DNA of 35,429 nucleotides from NCBI GenBank assembly GCA_003165195.1, contig PLSP01000099.1, positions 2,369 to 37,797 on the forward strand, given 5' to 3'. The notes under the pieces were generated by a model. That model ran no database searches. It saw nothing but the letters and a program-made list of their open reading frames with translations, and was not told where the DNA came from. The DNA is from Candidatus Bathyarchaeota archaeon. GTDB lineage: Archaea; Thermoproteota; Bathyarchaeia; Bathyarchaeales; Bathycorpusculaceae. This document shows positions 23,305 through 31,301 of this stretch, piece after piece; positions within the stretch are counted from its first letter, which is position 1, and every line of letters starts with the position of its first letter. The position numbers and the translations under genes are program-made.

Positions 23305-24321
23305 ATGAACCGAAAAGATTACCTTAAGACCCCAGTTAAACACATTAAGGTAAGTCACGCGCTTACCGTGGACGAGTTGATGGGGCAATTCAAGAATTCG
23401 GGTTCTCTAGGCGCTGGACGTCTAGCAACCGCATGTGATGTTTACGAGAAAATGCTTAAAGACAAAGAATGCACCGTTTTTTTGGCGCTTTCAGGCGCAG
23501 TTGTTCCCGCCGGCATGCGCACATTAATCACAGACCTGATTAGGCGACATATGGTGGATGTGATCGTCAGCACAGGCGCCTGCATGGTCCACGACGCCAT
23601 CGAAGCAGTAGGCGGACACCACTACATCGCGACTCCAGCGGTTAACGACGGCGAACTTTACAAATATCATCTTTTTAGAATTTACGACATTTTGGTCCCT
23701 GAAGAAGATTACGTGCGATTGGACTTTAAACTCTCAGAAATGTACGATGACATCGCTGCTGAACGAAAGGGCGAGAGCTTATCGTCAAACGAGTTCACCT
23801 ACGAAATCGGCAAACGTTTAACCGATGAAAACTCGATTTTACGGGCGGCGTACGAAGAAAACGTGCCAATTTTCCTCCCAGCCGTTCGCGACTCAGAATT
23901 CGGCTTTATCCATTGGCTCCATGCCTCACAGGAGAAACCAAAACCTGTGATGCTGCTTGACGCCTTCAAAGATGTGCCTACAATCTGTGGTATCTGCTCT
24001 AAATCGCCCAAAAACGGCATGATAGTAATCGGCGGGGGAGTCCCACGTAATACTATCCAATCCTCTGCGTTGGCGTCTAAAAAAGGCTTGGATTATGGCA
24101 TAGTAATCACGCTTGATCGCCCCGAAACAGGAGGCTTGTCTGGATCAACGTTGGAGGAGACGGTAAGTTGGGGCAAAATGAAGGGGGCAGCAGATCACGT
24201 AATGGTTATCGGCGAGGCACTGATGGTTTTCCCATTCTTGGTGGCTTCGGTTACTGAGCGACTGGGCGAAGGTTTCAAGCGTACACCGTTTTTGCAGATG
24301 GAAAAAGGTGTGGGAAAATAA
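23305..24321 (+). CDS. dys: Deoxyhypusine synthase
   Basis: The enzyme transfers the aminobutyl group of spermidine to a lysine of translation factor aIF5A, using NAD. The 338-aa protein shows the family motifs in order: VFLALSGAVVPAGMR, DVIVSTGACMVHDAIEAVGG, the NAD-binding VIGGGVPRN, and ETGGLSGSTLEETVSWGKMK with the enzyme-intermediate lysine K291 in SWGK. VFPFLVASV closes the fold. All active-site positions seem kept, so a true synthase rather than a homospermidine synthase paralogue is favoured. The stop overlaps the ATG of the next Cys-rich gene by one base (TAATG). Spermidine supply ties it to aguBA at 8569-10524. Confidence 0.9.
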   Translation: MNRKDYLKTPVKHIKVSHALTVDELMGQFKNSGSLGAGRLATACDVYEKMLKDKECTVFLALSGAVVPAGMRTLITDLIRRHMVDVIVSTGACMVHDAIEAVGGHHYIATPAVNDGELYKYHLFRIYDILVPEEDYVRLDFKLSEMYDDIAAERKGESLSSNEFTYEIGKRLTDENSILRAAYEENVPIFLPAVRDSEFGFIHWLHASQEKPKPVMLLDAFKDVPTICGICSKSPKNGMIVIGGGVPRNTIQSSALASKKGLDYGIVITLDRPETGGLSGSTLEETVSWGKMKGAADHVMVIGEALMVFPFLVASVTERLGEGFKRTPFLQMEKGVGK

Positions 24322-24545
24322 TGAGCCAAAACAACGACGGGCAAGAGTGTTGTGGAAACTGTGACAGCCACAATTGTTATGATTACCCAACCAAAATCTT
24401 CTGTTCGACCCGACACTGGCACAACCAAAACCCAATCGTCGACGCTCTTTGGCGCTGCGACAGCTACAACAGAGTCAGCCAAGAATGCTATTGTGCAAGG
24501 GAAGCCTTGAAGAAGCAGAGTGAAGACCACCCATCGCAACATTAA
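24321..24545 (+). CDS. Cys-rich small protein coupled to deoxyhypusine synthase, 74 aa
   Basis: The ATG overlaps the stop of the preceding gene by one base, a hallmark of translational coupling, which makes this short frame very likely real. The product has nine Cys and several His: ECCGNCDSHNCYDY, KIFCSTRHWHNQN, WRCDSYNR, ECYCAREAL. This would fit one or two zinc or iron-sulfur sites. I do not recognise a family. Because of the coupling it may act in hypusine formation or metal handling connected with it, but that is inference only. The tRNA-Gln gene follows 36 bases downstream. Confidence 0.72.
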   Translation: MSQNNDGQECCGNCDSHNCYDYPTKIFCSTRHWHNQNPIVDALWRCDSYNRVSQECYCAREALKKQSEDHPSQH

Positions 24546-24581
24546 AGTTAATAAACAATAGGGTATTTTCTGTGTGTCTGC

Positions 24582-24657
24582 AGCCCGGTAGTGTAGTGGT
24601 CAAGCATAGGGGCCTCTGGAGCCCTTGACGAGAGTTCGAATCTCTCCCGGGCTACCA
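24582..24657 (+). tRNA. tRNA-Gln (anticodon CTG), CCA encoded
   Basis: A full cloverleaf is present: acceptor AGCCCGG with CCGGGCT, anticodon stem GGGGC/GCCCT around loop CTCTGGA (anticodon CTG), and a perfect T-arm GAGAG-TTCGAAT-CTCTC. The discriminator is A and CCA is encoded at 24655-24657. The D-arm GTAGTGTAGTGGTCAAGCAT is that of archaeal tRNA-Gln. No intron is seen. Confidence 0.95.
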
Positions 24658-24672
24658 CATTAAGGTGAAAGT

Positions 24673-24789
24673 ATGGCTGATTTGAAAGGTTGCCCTTATG
24701 GTCAAGAAATAAAAGACGATTGTAAAACCTGTGACTATGGAAAAACATACCATTTTGACCCTGCATCTGGACAATGCATTAAACGTTAA
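24673..24789 (+). CDS. Cys-containing micro-protein, 38 aa
   Basis: A 39-codon frame begins at ATG 24673 behind a good AAGGTGAAAG ribosome site, 15 bases after the tRNA CCA. The product MADLKGCPYGQEIKDDCKTC is followed by DYGKTYHFDPASGQCIKR, with four Cys placed C-x9-C-x2-C-x14-C, suggestive of a small zinc or disulfide knot. Such Cys micro-proteins are common but mostly unnamed in archaea. No function is assigned. It lies just upstream of the DUF4255 gene, 23 bases away, and may share its transcript. Confidence 0.62.
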   Translation: MADLKGCPYGQEIKDDCKTCDYGKTYHFDPASGQCIKR

Positions 24790-24812
24790 CTTTACCCAAA
24801 CACGCGATATTC

Positions 24813-25694
24813 ATGGATCAAAAAACGTTCATATCAGATGCCGACAAGGCGTTGGCAACCCTCATTTGGGCATGCTTGGAAAATGATTCAGAAGCCAAAA
24901 ATATAATTTCCAGCAAAGAAAATATTGCCTTTTCCTCTCCAAAAGCAGCTACGAATGGAACCAGGAAACTGTCGCTTTTTCTATACAATATAACTGAAGG
25001 AAAAACAACATCAAGTCCAGCTTTTGTTTTGCATTATCTTATTACCCCATCTACGGGAAACGATAAAGATGACCATGTATTACTTGAAAAAATAATCAAT
25101 GCGGTTTTAACCATACCGTTAGCCGTATCTTCATCTGATGAGCACAAAGTCGGACTTACAGTAAAGTTAGATTCCCTCACTTTAGAAGAGCTAACCAATC
25201 TGTGGATTTCATTGGACGTAACCCTGAGGCCCTCTGTAGGCTTAGCAGTCTCCGCTTCTGAGCCACAATATAACTCCCAAACGCAGGGAATAATAGCCAC
25301 CCAAGCACCTCAGGCGCCAACTGTCGATCCAGAAAAGGTCGCCCAACTCTACCAAGCAGTGCTCAAAACCTTCACAGAGCAATCCAACGGTTGGAAAAAC
25401 CGCAACATGGTCGTAAAACAATGGGTGTTTCAAGAATTCAAAAAGAGCACTGATATGTCTGTTGATGAAATGAATGCTGCACTAGACAGTTTAGGCAACA
25501 GACTAGAACAGCATGGCACAACAACCCAGTTTATAAAACCTTTAACCCAGTTAGCGTTATATTACCAGCATCAACTTGACCAGCTTAAGGGGATGCAAAA
25601 AGTTTCCCGCAACCAAGGAGAGAACCTTGAAACCCTTAACAAGTGGATCAAAGAGGTCATGGATTTGGCGGAAGCATTGAGCAGCAGACCCTAG
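24813..25694 (+). CDS. DUF4255/Pvc16-family protein (contractile injection system cap-like)
   Basis: The N-terminal 150 residues follow the DUF4255 (Pvc16 N-terminal) pattern: an opening helix (FISDADKALATLIWACLEN), RKLSLFLYNITEGKT, a FVLHYLITPSTGN strand, DDHVLLEKIINAVLTIPL, and the ending LTLEELTNLWISLDVTLRPS plus VGLAVSASE. In extracellular contractile injection systems and R-type pyocin-like particles, Pvc16/Afp16 homologues cap the tube or sheath at its end. Here no sheath, tube, baseplate, spike or AAA ATPase gene is near, so the protein is an orphan in this window. The C-terminal 140 residues (about 155-293) are helical (VAQLYQAVLKTFTEQSNG, LDSLGNRLEQHG, YYQHQLDQLKGMQKV) and are not recognised. 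The frame begins at ATG 24813. Confidence 0.72.
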   Translation: MDQKTFISDADKALATLIWACLENDSEAKNIISSKENIAFSSPKAATNGTRKLSLFLYNITEGKTTSSPAFVLHYLITPSTGNDKDDHVLLEKIINAVLTIPLAVSSSDEHKVGLTVKLDSLTLEELTNLWISLDVTLRPSVGLAVSASEPQYNSQTQGIIATQAPQAPTVDPEKVAQLYQAVLKTFTEQSNGWKNRNMVVKQWVFQEFKKSTDMSVDEMNAALDSLGNRLEQHGTTTQFIKPLTQLALYYQHQLDQLKGMQKVSRNQGENLETLNKWIKEVMDLAEALSSRP

Positions 25695-25722
25695 CAAAGC
25701 AATCCTCTTGTTTAGCTATTTG

Positions 25723-26652
25723 TCAGTTGGGCATGTGCTTGCGCAAAAAGCTAATCCTCGATGACAACAAGGGCAAAAGCTTCTCTACTACAAGAAATGC
25801 GGCTGTTGCATAAACTATTCCGCCTATAACGTCGGTGAAGTAGTGTTCGCCAAGGTAGACAGCGCTAAACCATGTGCCGACGGGAATGATGGCTACTGGA
25901 AGAGATTTCCACTTCCAGATTTTGAAGGCGAACAGGAAAACCAGCCAAGGCATAGCTGAATGCATGCTGGGGAAGGCAGCGTACAGGTTTGGGCTTAGGA
26001 AATCAAACAGGGTTTTGTAGACGGGTAAACCTAGGGCTGGGTCTACTGAACCAGTTAGGATTCTTATGACGCCTGGGGTTGCAATCCATGGCGGCGCAAC
26101 TGGGTAAAAAAGGAAAGTTATCAGGGCAGAGTATGTTAAAATACCGAAGGCGACGGTATATTTCCAGTAATTTTTGGGGCTTACTTTCCAAACGATAAAT
26201 GCGAAGACGGTTGGTACAAAGAAGTATATTCCGTAGAAGACTGCTCCCATGTAATCTAAAACGGGTAGCCTTATAGTCTGCTGAAGTATGAGGCTGGGGA
26301 CTCGGCCAAACAGCGCTATGTCTAAGGCTTGCGGTCCAGTATGCAGATTATACTGAGACATTGTGCCTACAACACTGTACATTATTTCATATGAGATAAA
26401 TACTGTGACAAACGGTAACCAATCTTTAAGGGCCTGCCAAGTGCGCTTGTTATAAGAGGCATAAAAGAGGATACCTAAAACAAGGAATTCGGGGCCAGGA
26501 ATAACCTTGTATTCTATACAGAACAAAGATATGGCGATTATATATACACCCATAAAGACAAGAGAGAAGAAGCGGGAAGAACGATAGTCAAAATTCAAAT
26601 TTGACTTATGCTTCTCTATATTTAGTTTATTCTCTTCTTTTTCATTATCCAT
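25723..26652 (-). CDS. PAP2/Aur1-like membrane phosphatase or phosphotransferase
   Basis: The 309-aa product has a charged N-terminal 25 residues and about 6-8 membrane helices. The phosphatase motifs of the PAP2/Aur1 group are present: AAFPSMHSAMPW (His of C2) and YLGEHYFTDVIGG (His-Asp of C3). The spacing and the AMPW context resemble inositol phosphorylceramide synthase (Aur1)-like proteins that transfer phospho-head groups between lipids. In archaea the likely substrate is an isoprenoid phosphate or phospholipid, but this is inference. It is convergent with the DUF4255 gene and divergent from the ATPase operon at 26897. Confidence 0.82.
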   Translation of the reverse strand: MDNEKEENKLNIEKHKSNLNFDYRSSRFFSLVFMGVYIIAISLFCIEYKVIPGPEFLVLGILFYASYNKRTWQALKDWLPFVTVFISYEIMYSVVGTMSQYNLHTGPQALDIALFGRVPSLILQQTIRLPVLDYMGAVFYGIYFFVPTVFAFIVWKVSPKNYWKYTVAFGILTYSALITFLFYPVAPPWIATPGVIRILTGSVDPALGLPVYKTLFDFLSPNLYAAFPSMHSAMPWLVFLFAFKIWKWKSLPVAIIPVGTWFSAVYLGEHYFTDVIGGIVYATAAFLVVEKLLPLLSSRISFLRKHMPN

Positions 26653-26896
26653 TTATTTGCCCGCGACCCACTTTTCCACTTAGGTACTAATATCCTTTTT
26701 TAAATGCCTTTTCCCAATTTACCCTTATAAAAATGGGAAACTTGAAGGCAGATAAAGCAGCCACCGAATTGTTAAGTGAAATCAAATATTGACTGCACTA
26801 ACTATTCAAAATAACTTTATTGAATTACGTGTTTTTCTTGAAGTTTTAACCAAAAAGCTTTAGAAACCACCTAAGCGTTAGTAAACCTGTGAAATC
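26653..26896. other. Promoter region between PAP2 gene and ATPase operon
   Basis: I see no convincing gene. A 19-codon frame from ATG 26733 is too short to judge. TTATAAAA near 26724-26731 and other AT-rich boxes can serve the plus strand; the right half leads to atpH. Confidence 0.4.
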
Positions 26897-27211
26897 ATGG
26901 AAAACGTTTGGGATGCGCTTAAGAAAATTGAGGCTGATGCAGAGCAAATTCGAATTGACGCTCAAACTGAAGCCAAAGCAATCATAACTCTTGGCAAGCA
27001 AGACGCAGATAAATTGGTTGCAAATGGCCAAACCTACGCTAACGAAGAAGCACAGCAACTTTACTCGGATGCAGTTGAGGAAGCAAACCGTAGCCGGGAT
27101 GAACACCTAAAGACAAACGAGGGAGCAGTAGAAAAGCTCAAAATCGCAGCGCAGAAACATATGGATTCTGCTGTCCTTGAAGCTGTGAAAGCCGTTCTCG
27201 AGGAAATGTAG
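26897..27211 (+). CDS. atpH: A/V-type ATP synthase subunit H (peripheral stalk)
   Basis: The 104-aa product is a near-continuous coiled coil: VWDALKKIEADAEQIRIDAQ, then KAIITLGKQDADKLVANGQ and AQQLYSDAVEEANRSRDEHL, with Ala-rich right-handed heptad/hendecad pattern typical of archaeal AhaH, the G/H-type peripheral stalk subunit that pairs with subunit E. It opens the ATPase locus and is followed after 2 bases by subunit C. A coiled coil alone is weak evidence, but the context leaves little doubt. Start ATG 26897. Confidence 0.85.
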   Translation: MENVWDALKKIEADAEQIRIDAQTEAKAIITLGKQDADKLVANGQTYANEEAQQLYSDAVEEANRSRDEHLKTNEGAVEKLKIAAQKHMDSAVLEAVKAVLEEM

Positions 27212-27213
27212 TT

Positions 27214-28278
27214 TTGAGTCAGATAATAAGTCAGCCCAAACTTTACGCGGGCGTTCTAGCCAAGATTGGCGCAGAAAGAAGCAAGCTCTTAAGCGAAACC
27301 AAATTCAAAACGCTTGCAGAAACCAAAGACCTCTCAGGATTTACGTCTCAGCTTCGAGACACAACCTATCAAGTCCAAATCGGTAAAGTGCCTTTGTCGC
27401 TGACCGGTCGTAAACTAGAAAGAGCCTTCAACGAAAACCTAATTGAATCCACTGAAAAAATAATTGCGAATTCACCAAGGCACGCCAAAAACTTTCTGAG
27501 CCTTCATATTTTGTGGTTAGAACTTGAAAATGTTAAGGCGCTTATTAAAGCAGCCAACGCAGAGCTTAGCCCCGAGCAAAGGCTGGCTAAAGTGTACTTT
27601 TCAGTTGAAGATTACCTTAAAAATCGTGCGGTCTTTGAGGATGCCGCTAAAGCTCCAGGTGTTAAGCAAGTTGTGAATGCTTTTAAGAACACGGCTTACA
27701 GGACGAGTTTGAATCTGGGGCTTGTTGGTTATGAAGAAACCGGATCAACAGCTCGAATAGACATATTTCTTGATAAGATGTTTTACGAAAAGCTTCAGGA
27801 TAGTTACCACCGTCTTAAAAAAGCTGAGAAGCCCCACGCTCTTTTATATGCCAGTATACAAAACGACGGCTTTACTTTGTTAACGCTGCTGAGAGGAAAA
27901 GCGCTCAACTATGATGCCAACTGGCTTAGATTAACAGTTCCAAAAAACAATTTTAACATATCAACGGAAACCGTTGAATCTCTCTTGTGTGCTCCAGACT
28001 TTGAATCAGCCCTCAAAATAGCGCTCGACAGCCGCTATGGAAAGTTTTTCCTTAAATCTGCAATCCCGGAGGAATCCTTGGGATTCGCTGAAAAAGCCTT
28101 CAAAAAAGCACGATTTGAGTATGCTAAATCAAGGAGAATTAGTGAAAACTTCAACATTGGTGCGCCGCTTGCTTTTCTAACGCAAAAAGAAGCTGAAGTT
28201 CATAATCTTATCGCTTTAAGTATAGGCATTGACTCAGCAGTGAATCCCGAGCGGATTCTAGCTCAACTGCTTCTCTAA
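27214..28278 (+). CDS. atpC: A/V-type ATP synthase subunit C (d)
   Basis: Subunit C is the wedge-shaped central rotor adaptor between the membrane ring and the D/F shaft. The 354-aa helical protein begins at TTG 27214 and includes YAGVLAKIGAERSKLLSETK, NFLSLHILWLELENVKALIK and the C-terminal AFLTQKEAEVHNLIALSIG, which closes with the NPERILAQLLL end expected of the family. It follows atpH closely. Downstream it converges with atpI: the stops lie 5 bases apart, with T-rich terminator sequence between and into the atpI end. In many archaea subunit E precedes C; here E is downstream of F. Confidence 0.9.
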   Translation: MSQIISQPKLYAGVLAKIGAERSKLLSETKFKTLAETKDLSGFTSQLRDTTYQVQIGKVPLSLTGRKLERAFNENLIESTEKIIANSPRHAKNFLSLHILWLELENVKALIKAANAELSPEQRLAKVYFSVEDYLKNRAVFEDAAKAPGVKQVVNAFKNTAYRTSLNLGLVGYEETGSTARIDIFLDKMFYEKLQDSYHRLKKAEKPHALLYASIQNDGFTLLTLLRGKALNYDANWLRLTVPKNNFNISTETVESLLCAPDFESALKIALDSRYGKFFLKSAIPEESLGFAEKAFKKARFEYAKSRRISENFNIGAPLAFLTQKEAEVHNLIALSIGIDSAVNPERILAQLLL

Positions 28279-28280
28279 AC

Positions 28281-28296
28281 TTTTTATCCTTTTTTT
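28281..28296 (+). terminator. T-rich terminator of atpH-atpC, overlapping the atpI 3' end
   Basis: TTTTTATCCTTTTTTT follows the atpC stop by two bases and runs into the last codons of the convergent atpI. It suggests that the H-C transcript ends here and that F-E-A-B-D are transcribed separately. Confidence 0.5.
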
Positions 28297-30302
28297 CCGT
28301 CAAGAACTACTTCAGTGAAGTTATTTTTCTGCTTGAATGGATTGAACTCTGTTCCCGTGCCACCATAGAACTTACTGAACCACTCGTAGAAGTGTAACCT
28401 TAGGGTGTGAATGAAAACGATTAGTCCTTCAAGTGCAATCACAAAGATGTTTCCGCTTACAATGATTATACCGCTTAAGATCAAAGTTACGATTGATGCT
28501 GTACCTACTAAGTTGGCGACTGTGTAGGTTACAAGCAGTAATGCCCAGTGAGCCATCAGCAACGCTAGGATACGACTGTAAGAGATGGTGTTGCTTAGTA
28601 AGCGAGTTATAGTGTCTCCACCTTCAAAGAGGCTTTGCCCAAAAGAACCCTCATGCGCCTCAGAAGCCAATTCCTTTTCCCCTCGAGTTTCAATGGATCG
28701 AAATGACAGATGCGAAAATGCTACATAGGCAGGTTTTGCTGCAACCATTAAAATAAATGGAATTATCAATAGAAGTACTGGGCCTGAAAACCATAAGGCG
28801 AGATTTAACTTGTAAACCACAATTAGATAAACTGAACATGAATAAAACGCTATTTTTGGAATCGACAGGAAAAACGAATCAGCGAAGTCACGTTTAATCG
28901 CAAAGTTCGCCATCTCCAGGACTAATCCGCTTAAGATTTGCGCTACGCCTATGCACAGGGCGAAGATTAGAAAGCTGAAAACATTATTGAATGGGTCGAA
29001 CCATAAAGCTTTAAACAGTGCCTTACCAAAAAACTCGCCGTACAGGGCGCCTGCAACAATGGCGGCTAAGCCGCACGTTGCCATAATCCAGCATACGTTT
29101 CTTATTGCCTGGTTTTTCTTAATCACAAAGAAAAGCGTCAATCCGCCGACCAAAAGAATTAGACCGTGACCCATGTCGCCGAACATTAACCCGAAGAGAA
29201 TAGGAAAAGTGATTGCCATGATTGGGGTGGGGTCTAACTCGTCGTAGTGGGGTAGGCCATAGAGTTTGGTAAGTTCTTCAAAAGGCTTAACAAATCTGTT
29301 GTTGTTGAGGCTTGTCGGTGGGTCAAGTTCTTTCTCTGGCTCTTTTTCGAGCACTATCGCTTTTTCGCCCAACATCTCGTGGACTTTTTGGGAGAGTTCG
29401 GGGAACTTTTTCTTTGGAACAAACCCCTGAATTGTCGCAAGACGACCTGACTGAAGTATTTTTTTTTCAGCGTTTAGTAATGCAAGAATGTTTTCAGTAG
29501 TTTCCTTCCATGAAAGGAGACTGCTCGTGTATTCCTTGCTTAACTTGTCCAAAGAATCAGAAAACGCTTTATCTTTTTCTTTATTCTCTTTTAACTTGTT
29601 GTTAACTTCTTTGAGTGCTTGATTTACATTATGCGGCAAATCCTTGGGGAAAACAAATATCTCAGCATTATGGAGCTTGAGAATTTTATCAACATCTAAA
29701 CCAATCTTGCTTGGTGCAGCCAAATAAACAAAATCGAATTCTTTAGGTAAGGGGCTGTAGTTTAGTACAACCGGTAAATCGCAAACAGATTTTTTTAAGC
29801 CCTCAAGTTTTCTATTAGGCAGCCTCGCGACAACTACATGTATAAGTTTCAAATCTTCCGTAACAGAAAGATCAACATTCATCGACTTAGTCAAGGTCAA
29901 CATTTCGTTGATGTGATCTAATTGAGCAACTTTTTCTCTTGCCTTAGCAACTGAATTGTTTATTTCCTCAACCTGTTTTTTCAAGGTTAAGATTTTCTCG
30001 CTTGTCGATTCTGTAAGGGCGTGCCAATTTTCGGCAGTTACTTGCGTCTTTGTTGGCTGCTGGTCTTTAAAAATGTCAAATAACCCTGTTTTTTCGCGGT
30101 TAAGCTCTTTTATCAGTTCGTTGACGTTAGCAAGTGATTCCTCAGCCTTTTGGATGCTTTCAACGTATTCTGCAATAGTTGTGTCTTCGGCTACTTGCTC
30201 TATGTGGAATTCTCCGAAGCTGCTGAGTGCTTGTAGGGTTGATTCAATGTCTTGTCGGATGCATATTATCGATGTTTTAGTCATCCTTTCTGGTCGAAAC
30301 AT
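28284..30302 (-). CDS. atpI: A/V-type ATP synthase subunit I (a), inverted in the operon
   Basis: Subunit I forms the proton or sodium half-channels and the membrane stator. The 672-aa product begins MFRPERMTKTSIICIRQD, the usual subunit I opening, so ATG 30302 is chosen over the TTG at 30317 and the ATG at 30284. Residues 1-340 are cytoplasmic with coiled coils (EEINNSVAKAREKVAQLD, NNKLKENKEKDKAFSDSL). About 7-8 helices follow from ITFPILFGLMFGDMGHGLIL. RLLSNTISYSRILALLMAHW carries the essential Arg of the channel, and HTLRLHFYEWFSKFYGGTG is the conserved end. It lies on the opposite strand from all other ATPase genes, between C and F, with only 57 bases to divergent atpF. Confidence 0.92.
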   Translation of the reverse strand: MFRPERMTKTSIICIRQDIESTLQALSSFGEFHIEQVAEDTTIAEYVESIQKAEESLANVNELIKELNREKTGLFDIFKDQQPTKTQVTAENWHALTESTSEKILTLKKQVEEINNSVAKAREKVAQLDHINEMLTLTKSMNVDLSVTEDLKLIHVVVARLPNRKLEGLKKSVCDLPVVLNYSPLPKEFDFVYLAAPSKIGLDVDKILKLHNAEIFVFPKDLPHNVNQALKEVNNKLKENKEKDKAFSDSLDKLSKEYTSSLLSWKETTENILALLNAEKKILQSGRLATIQGFVPKKKFPELSQKVHEMLGEKAIVLEKEPEKELDPPTSLNNNRFVKPFEELTKLYGLPHYDELDPTPIMAITFPILFGLMFGDMGHGLILLVGGLTLFFVIKKNQAIRNVCWIMATCGLAAIVAGALYGEFFGKALFKALWFDPFNNVFSFLIFALCIGVAQILSGLVLEMANFAIKRDFADSFFLSIPKIAFYSCSVYLIVVYKLNLALWFSGPVLLLIIPFILMVAAKPAYVAFSHLSFRSIETRGEKELASEAHEGSFGQSLFEGGDTITRLLSNTISYSRILALLMAHWALLLVTYTVANLVGTASIVTLILSGIIIVSGNIFVIALEGLIVFIHTLRLHFYEWFSKFYGGTGTEFNPFKQKNNFTEVVLDGKKG

Positions 30303-30359
30303 AGAGCATTCTGGCAAAATGTTGATTAACTACCACTTAAAGTTTTATTCGACAAAAGC
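30303..30359. promoter_or_regulatory. Divergent promoter region atpI / atpF
   Basis: Only 57 bases separate the two ATGs, and both transcripts must begin here. On the plus strand CTTAAAG lies about 25 bases before the atpF ATG, the place of a TATA box for a leaderless transcript. The minus-strand signals are not clear. Confidence 0.4.
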
Positions 30360-30668
30360 ATGATCGGTTATGTAATCGGTGATAATGACATGATTACTGG
30401 CTTCAGGCTGGTCGGGGTTCAGGGCGCGGAAGTAAATAATGTTGATGAGGCCTCAGAAGCTCTAAGCCAAGCGCTTTCCCGTAATGACTTAGGACTTATT
30501 ATTATAAGTGAAGAATTTTCTACTCAACCGCTAATGCAAGAAACAATTGATAGAATACGCCGCGAACGCAAGAACCTGTTGATTGTGGAAGTTCCAGGAA
30601 GCAAAGGAAAACCCAGCCAAATCAAGATGTCTGACCTGATTAGCAAAACATTAGGTGTTAAGATATAG
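30360..30668 (+). CDS. atpF: A/V-type ATP synthase subunit F
   Basis: The 102-aa product begins MIGYVIGDNDMITGFRLVGV, the flavodoxin-like Rossmann half typical of subunit F, a rotor shaft component that regulates the motor with subunit D. LGLIIISEEFSTQPLMQETI and LLIVEVPGSKGKPSQ match the middle and the GKP-containing end before the C-terminal helix. It starts a plus-strand unit F-E-A-B-D. The stop is 10 bases before ATG of subunit E. No oddity is seen. Confidence 0.92.
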   Translation: MIGYVIGDNDMITGFRLVGVQGAEVNNVDEASEALSQALSRNDLGLIIISEEFSTQPLMQETIDRIRRERKNLLIVEVPGSKGKPSQIKMSDLISKTLGVKI

Positions 30669-30678
30669 GGGTGCTAAA

Positions 30679-31299
30679 ATGGTGGTTAAAAACGGTGTTT
30701 CCGCTATTGCAAATGAAGTCGTGGATGATGTGCAAAAAGAAGCGGAGACAATAATTCTAAATGCTCAAAAGGAAGCTAAAGAATCTCTGAGAACTGCAAG
30801 GCAACAAGCAATACAAAACTACCAGGATATAATAAATCAGGCGAAGACCAAAGCAGAAGGCGAAAAACGGAAAATTGCTTCTGTAACTGACGTGGAATTA
30901 AGAAATATCCAGCTTCGAACAAAAGAAGGTCTGGTTGATGTTGCCTTCGAGAAAGTTCTTGAGAATCTTAGGGATTTTGTAGCAACTGACGAGTATCATA
31001 ATTATCTTTTTAAGCTTATAGCGGACGCCTCTGGTAGGCTTCAGCAAAAAAATCTTGTTATACATGTTAACGATAAAGATAAGAATTGGCTAACGCAAGA
31101 CATACTGAATCGGTTAGCAGAGCAAACCAGTTGCAACCTAACGGTTTCAGATGAAACCACGAATTTCATGGGTGGTTGCGTAATTCAAACTGGTGACGGT
31201 AAAGTAACCTACGATAGCACAATCGATAATCGGTTAAAAGAACTTAAGCCTAATTTACGTGTTGAAGTAGCGAAAATATTGTTTGAAAAGGAGAACTAA
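30679..31299 (+). CDS. atpE: A/V-type ATP synthase subunit E
   Basis: Subunit E is the second peripheral-stalk coiled coil that holds the catalytic head. I use ATG 30679, behind GGGGTG, rather than the GTG at 30655 within the atpF end; this gives 206 aa. The N-terminal half is coiled coil (VVDDVQKEAETIILNAQKEA, then KESLRTARQQAIQNYQDIIN). The C-terminal half has the globular head with DLRDF-type helix, YHNYLFKLIADASGRL and FMGGCVIQTGDGKVTYDST, a signature of E subunits. It ends 2 bases before subunit A. Confidence 0.92.
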   Translation: MVVKNGVSAIANEVVDDVQKEAETIILNAQKEAKESLRTARQQAIQNYQDIINQAKTKAEGEKRKIASVTDVELRNIQLRTKEGLVDVAFEKVLENLRDFVATDEYHNYLFKLIADASGRLQQKNLVIHVNDKDKNWLTQDILNRLAEQTSCNLTVSDETTNFMGGCVIQTGDGKVTYDSTIDNRLKELKPNLRVEVAKILFEKEN

Positions 31300-31301
31300 A
31301 A

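Noticed and set aside
24548-24766. Minus-strand open frame containing RERFELSSRAPEAPMLDHYT
   Set aside because: This is the antisense translation of the tRNA-Gln gene, a well-known false protein in databases. The tRNA on the plus strand has a complete cloverleaf.
26733-26792. 19-codon frame MGNLKADKAATELLSEIKY before the ATPase operon
   Set aside because: It is too short, with a TATA-like run directly at its start and no ribosome site; kept as non-coding.
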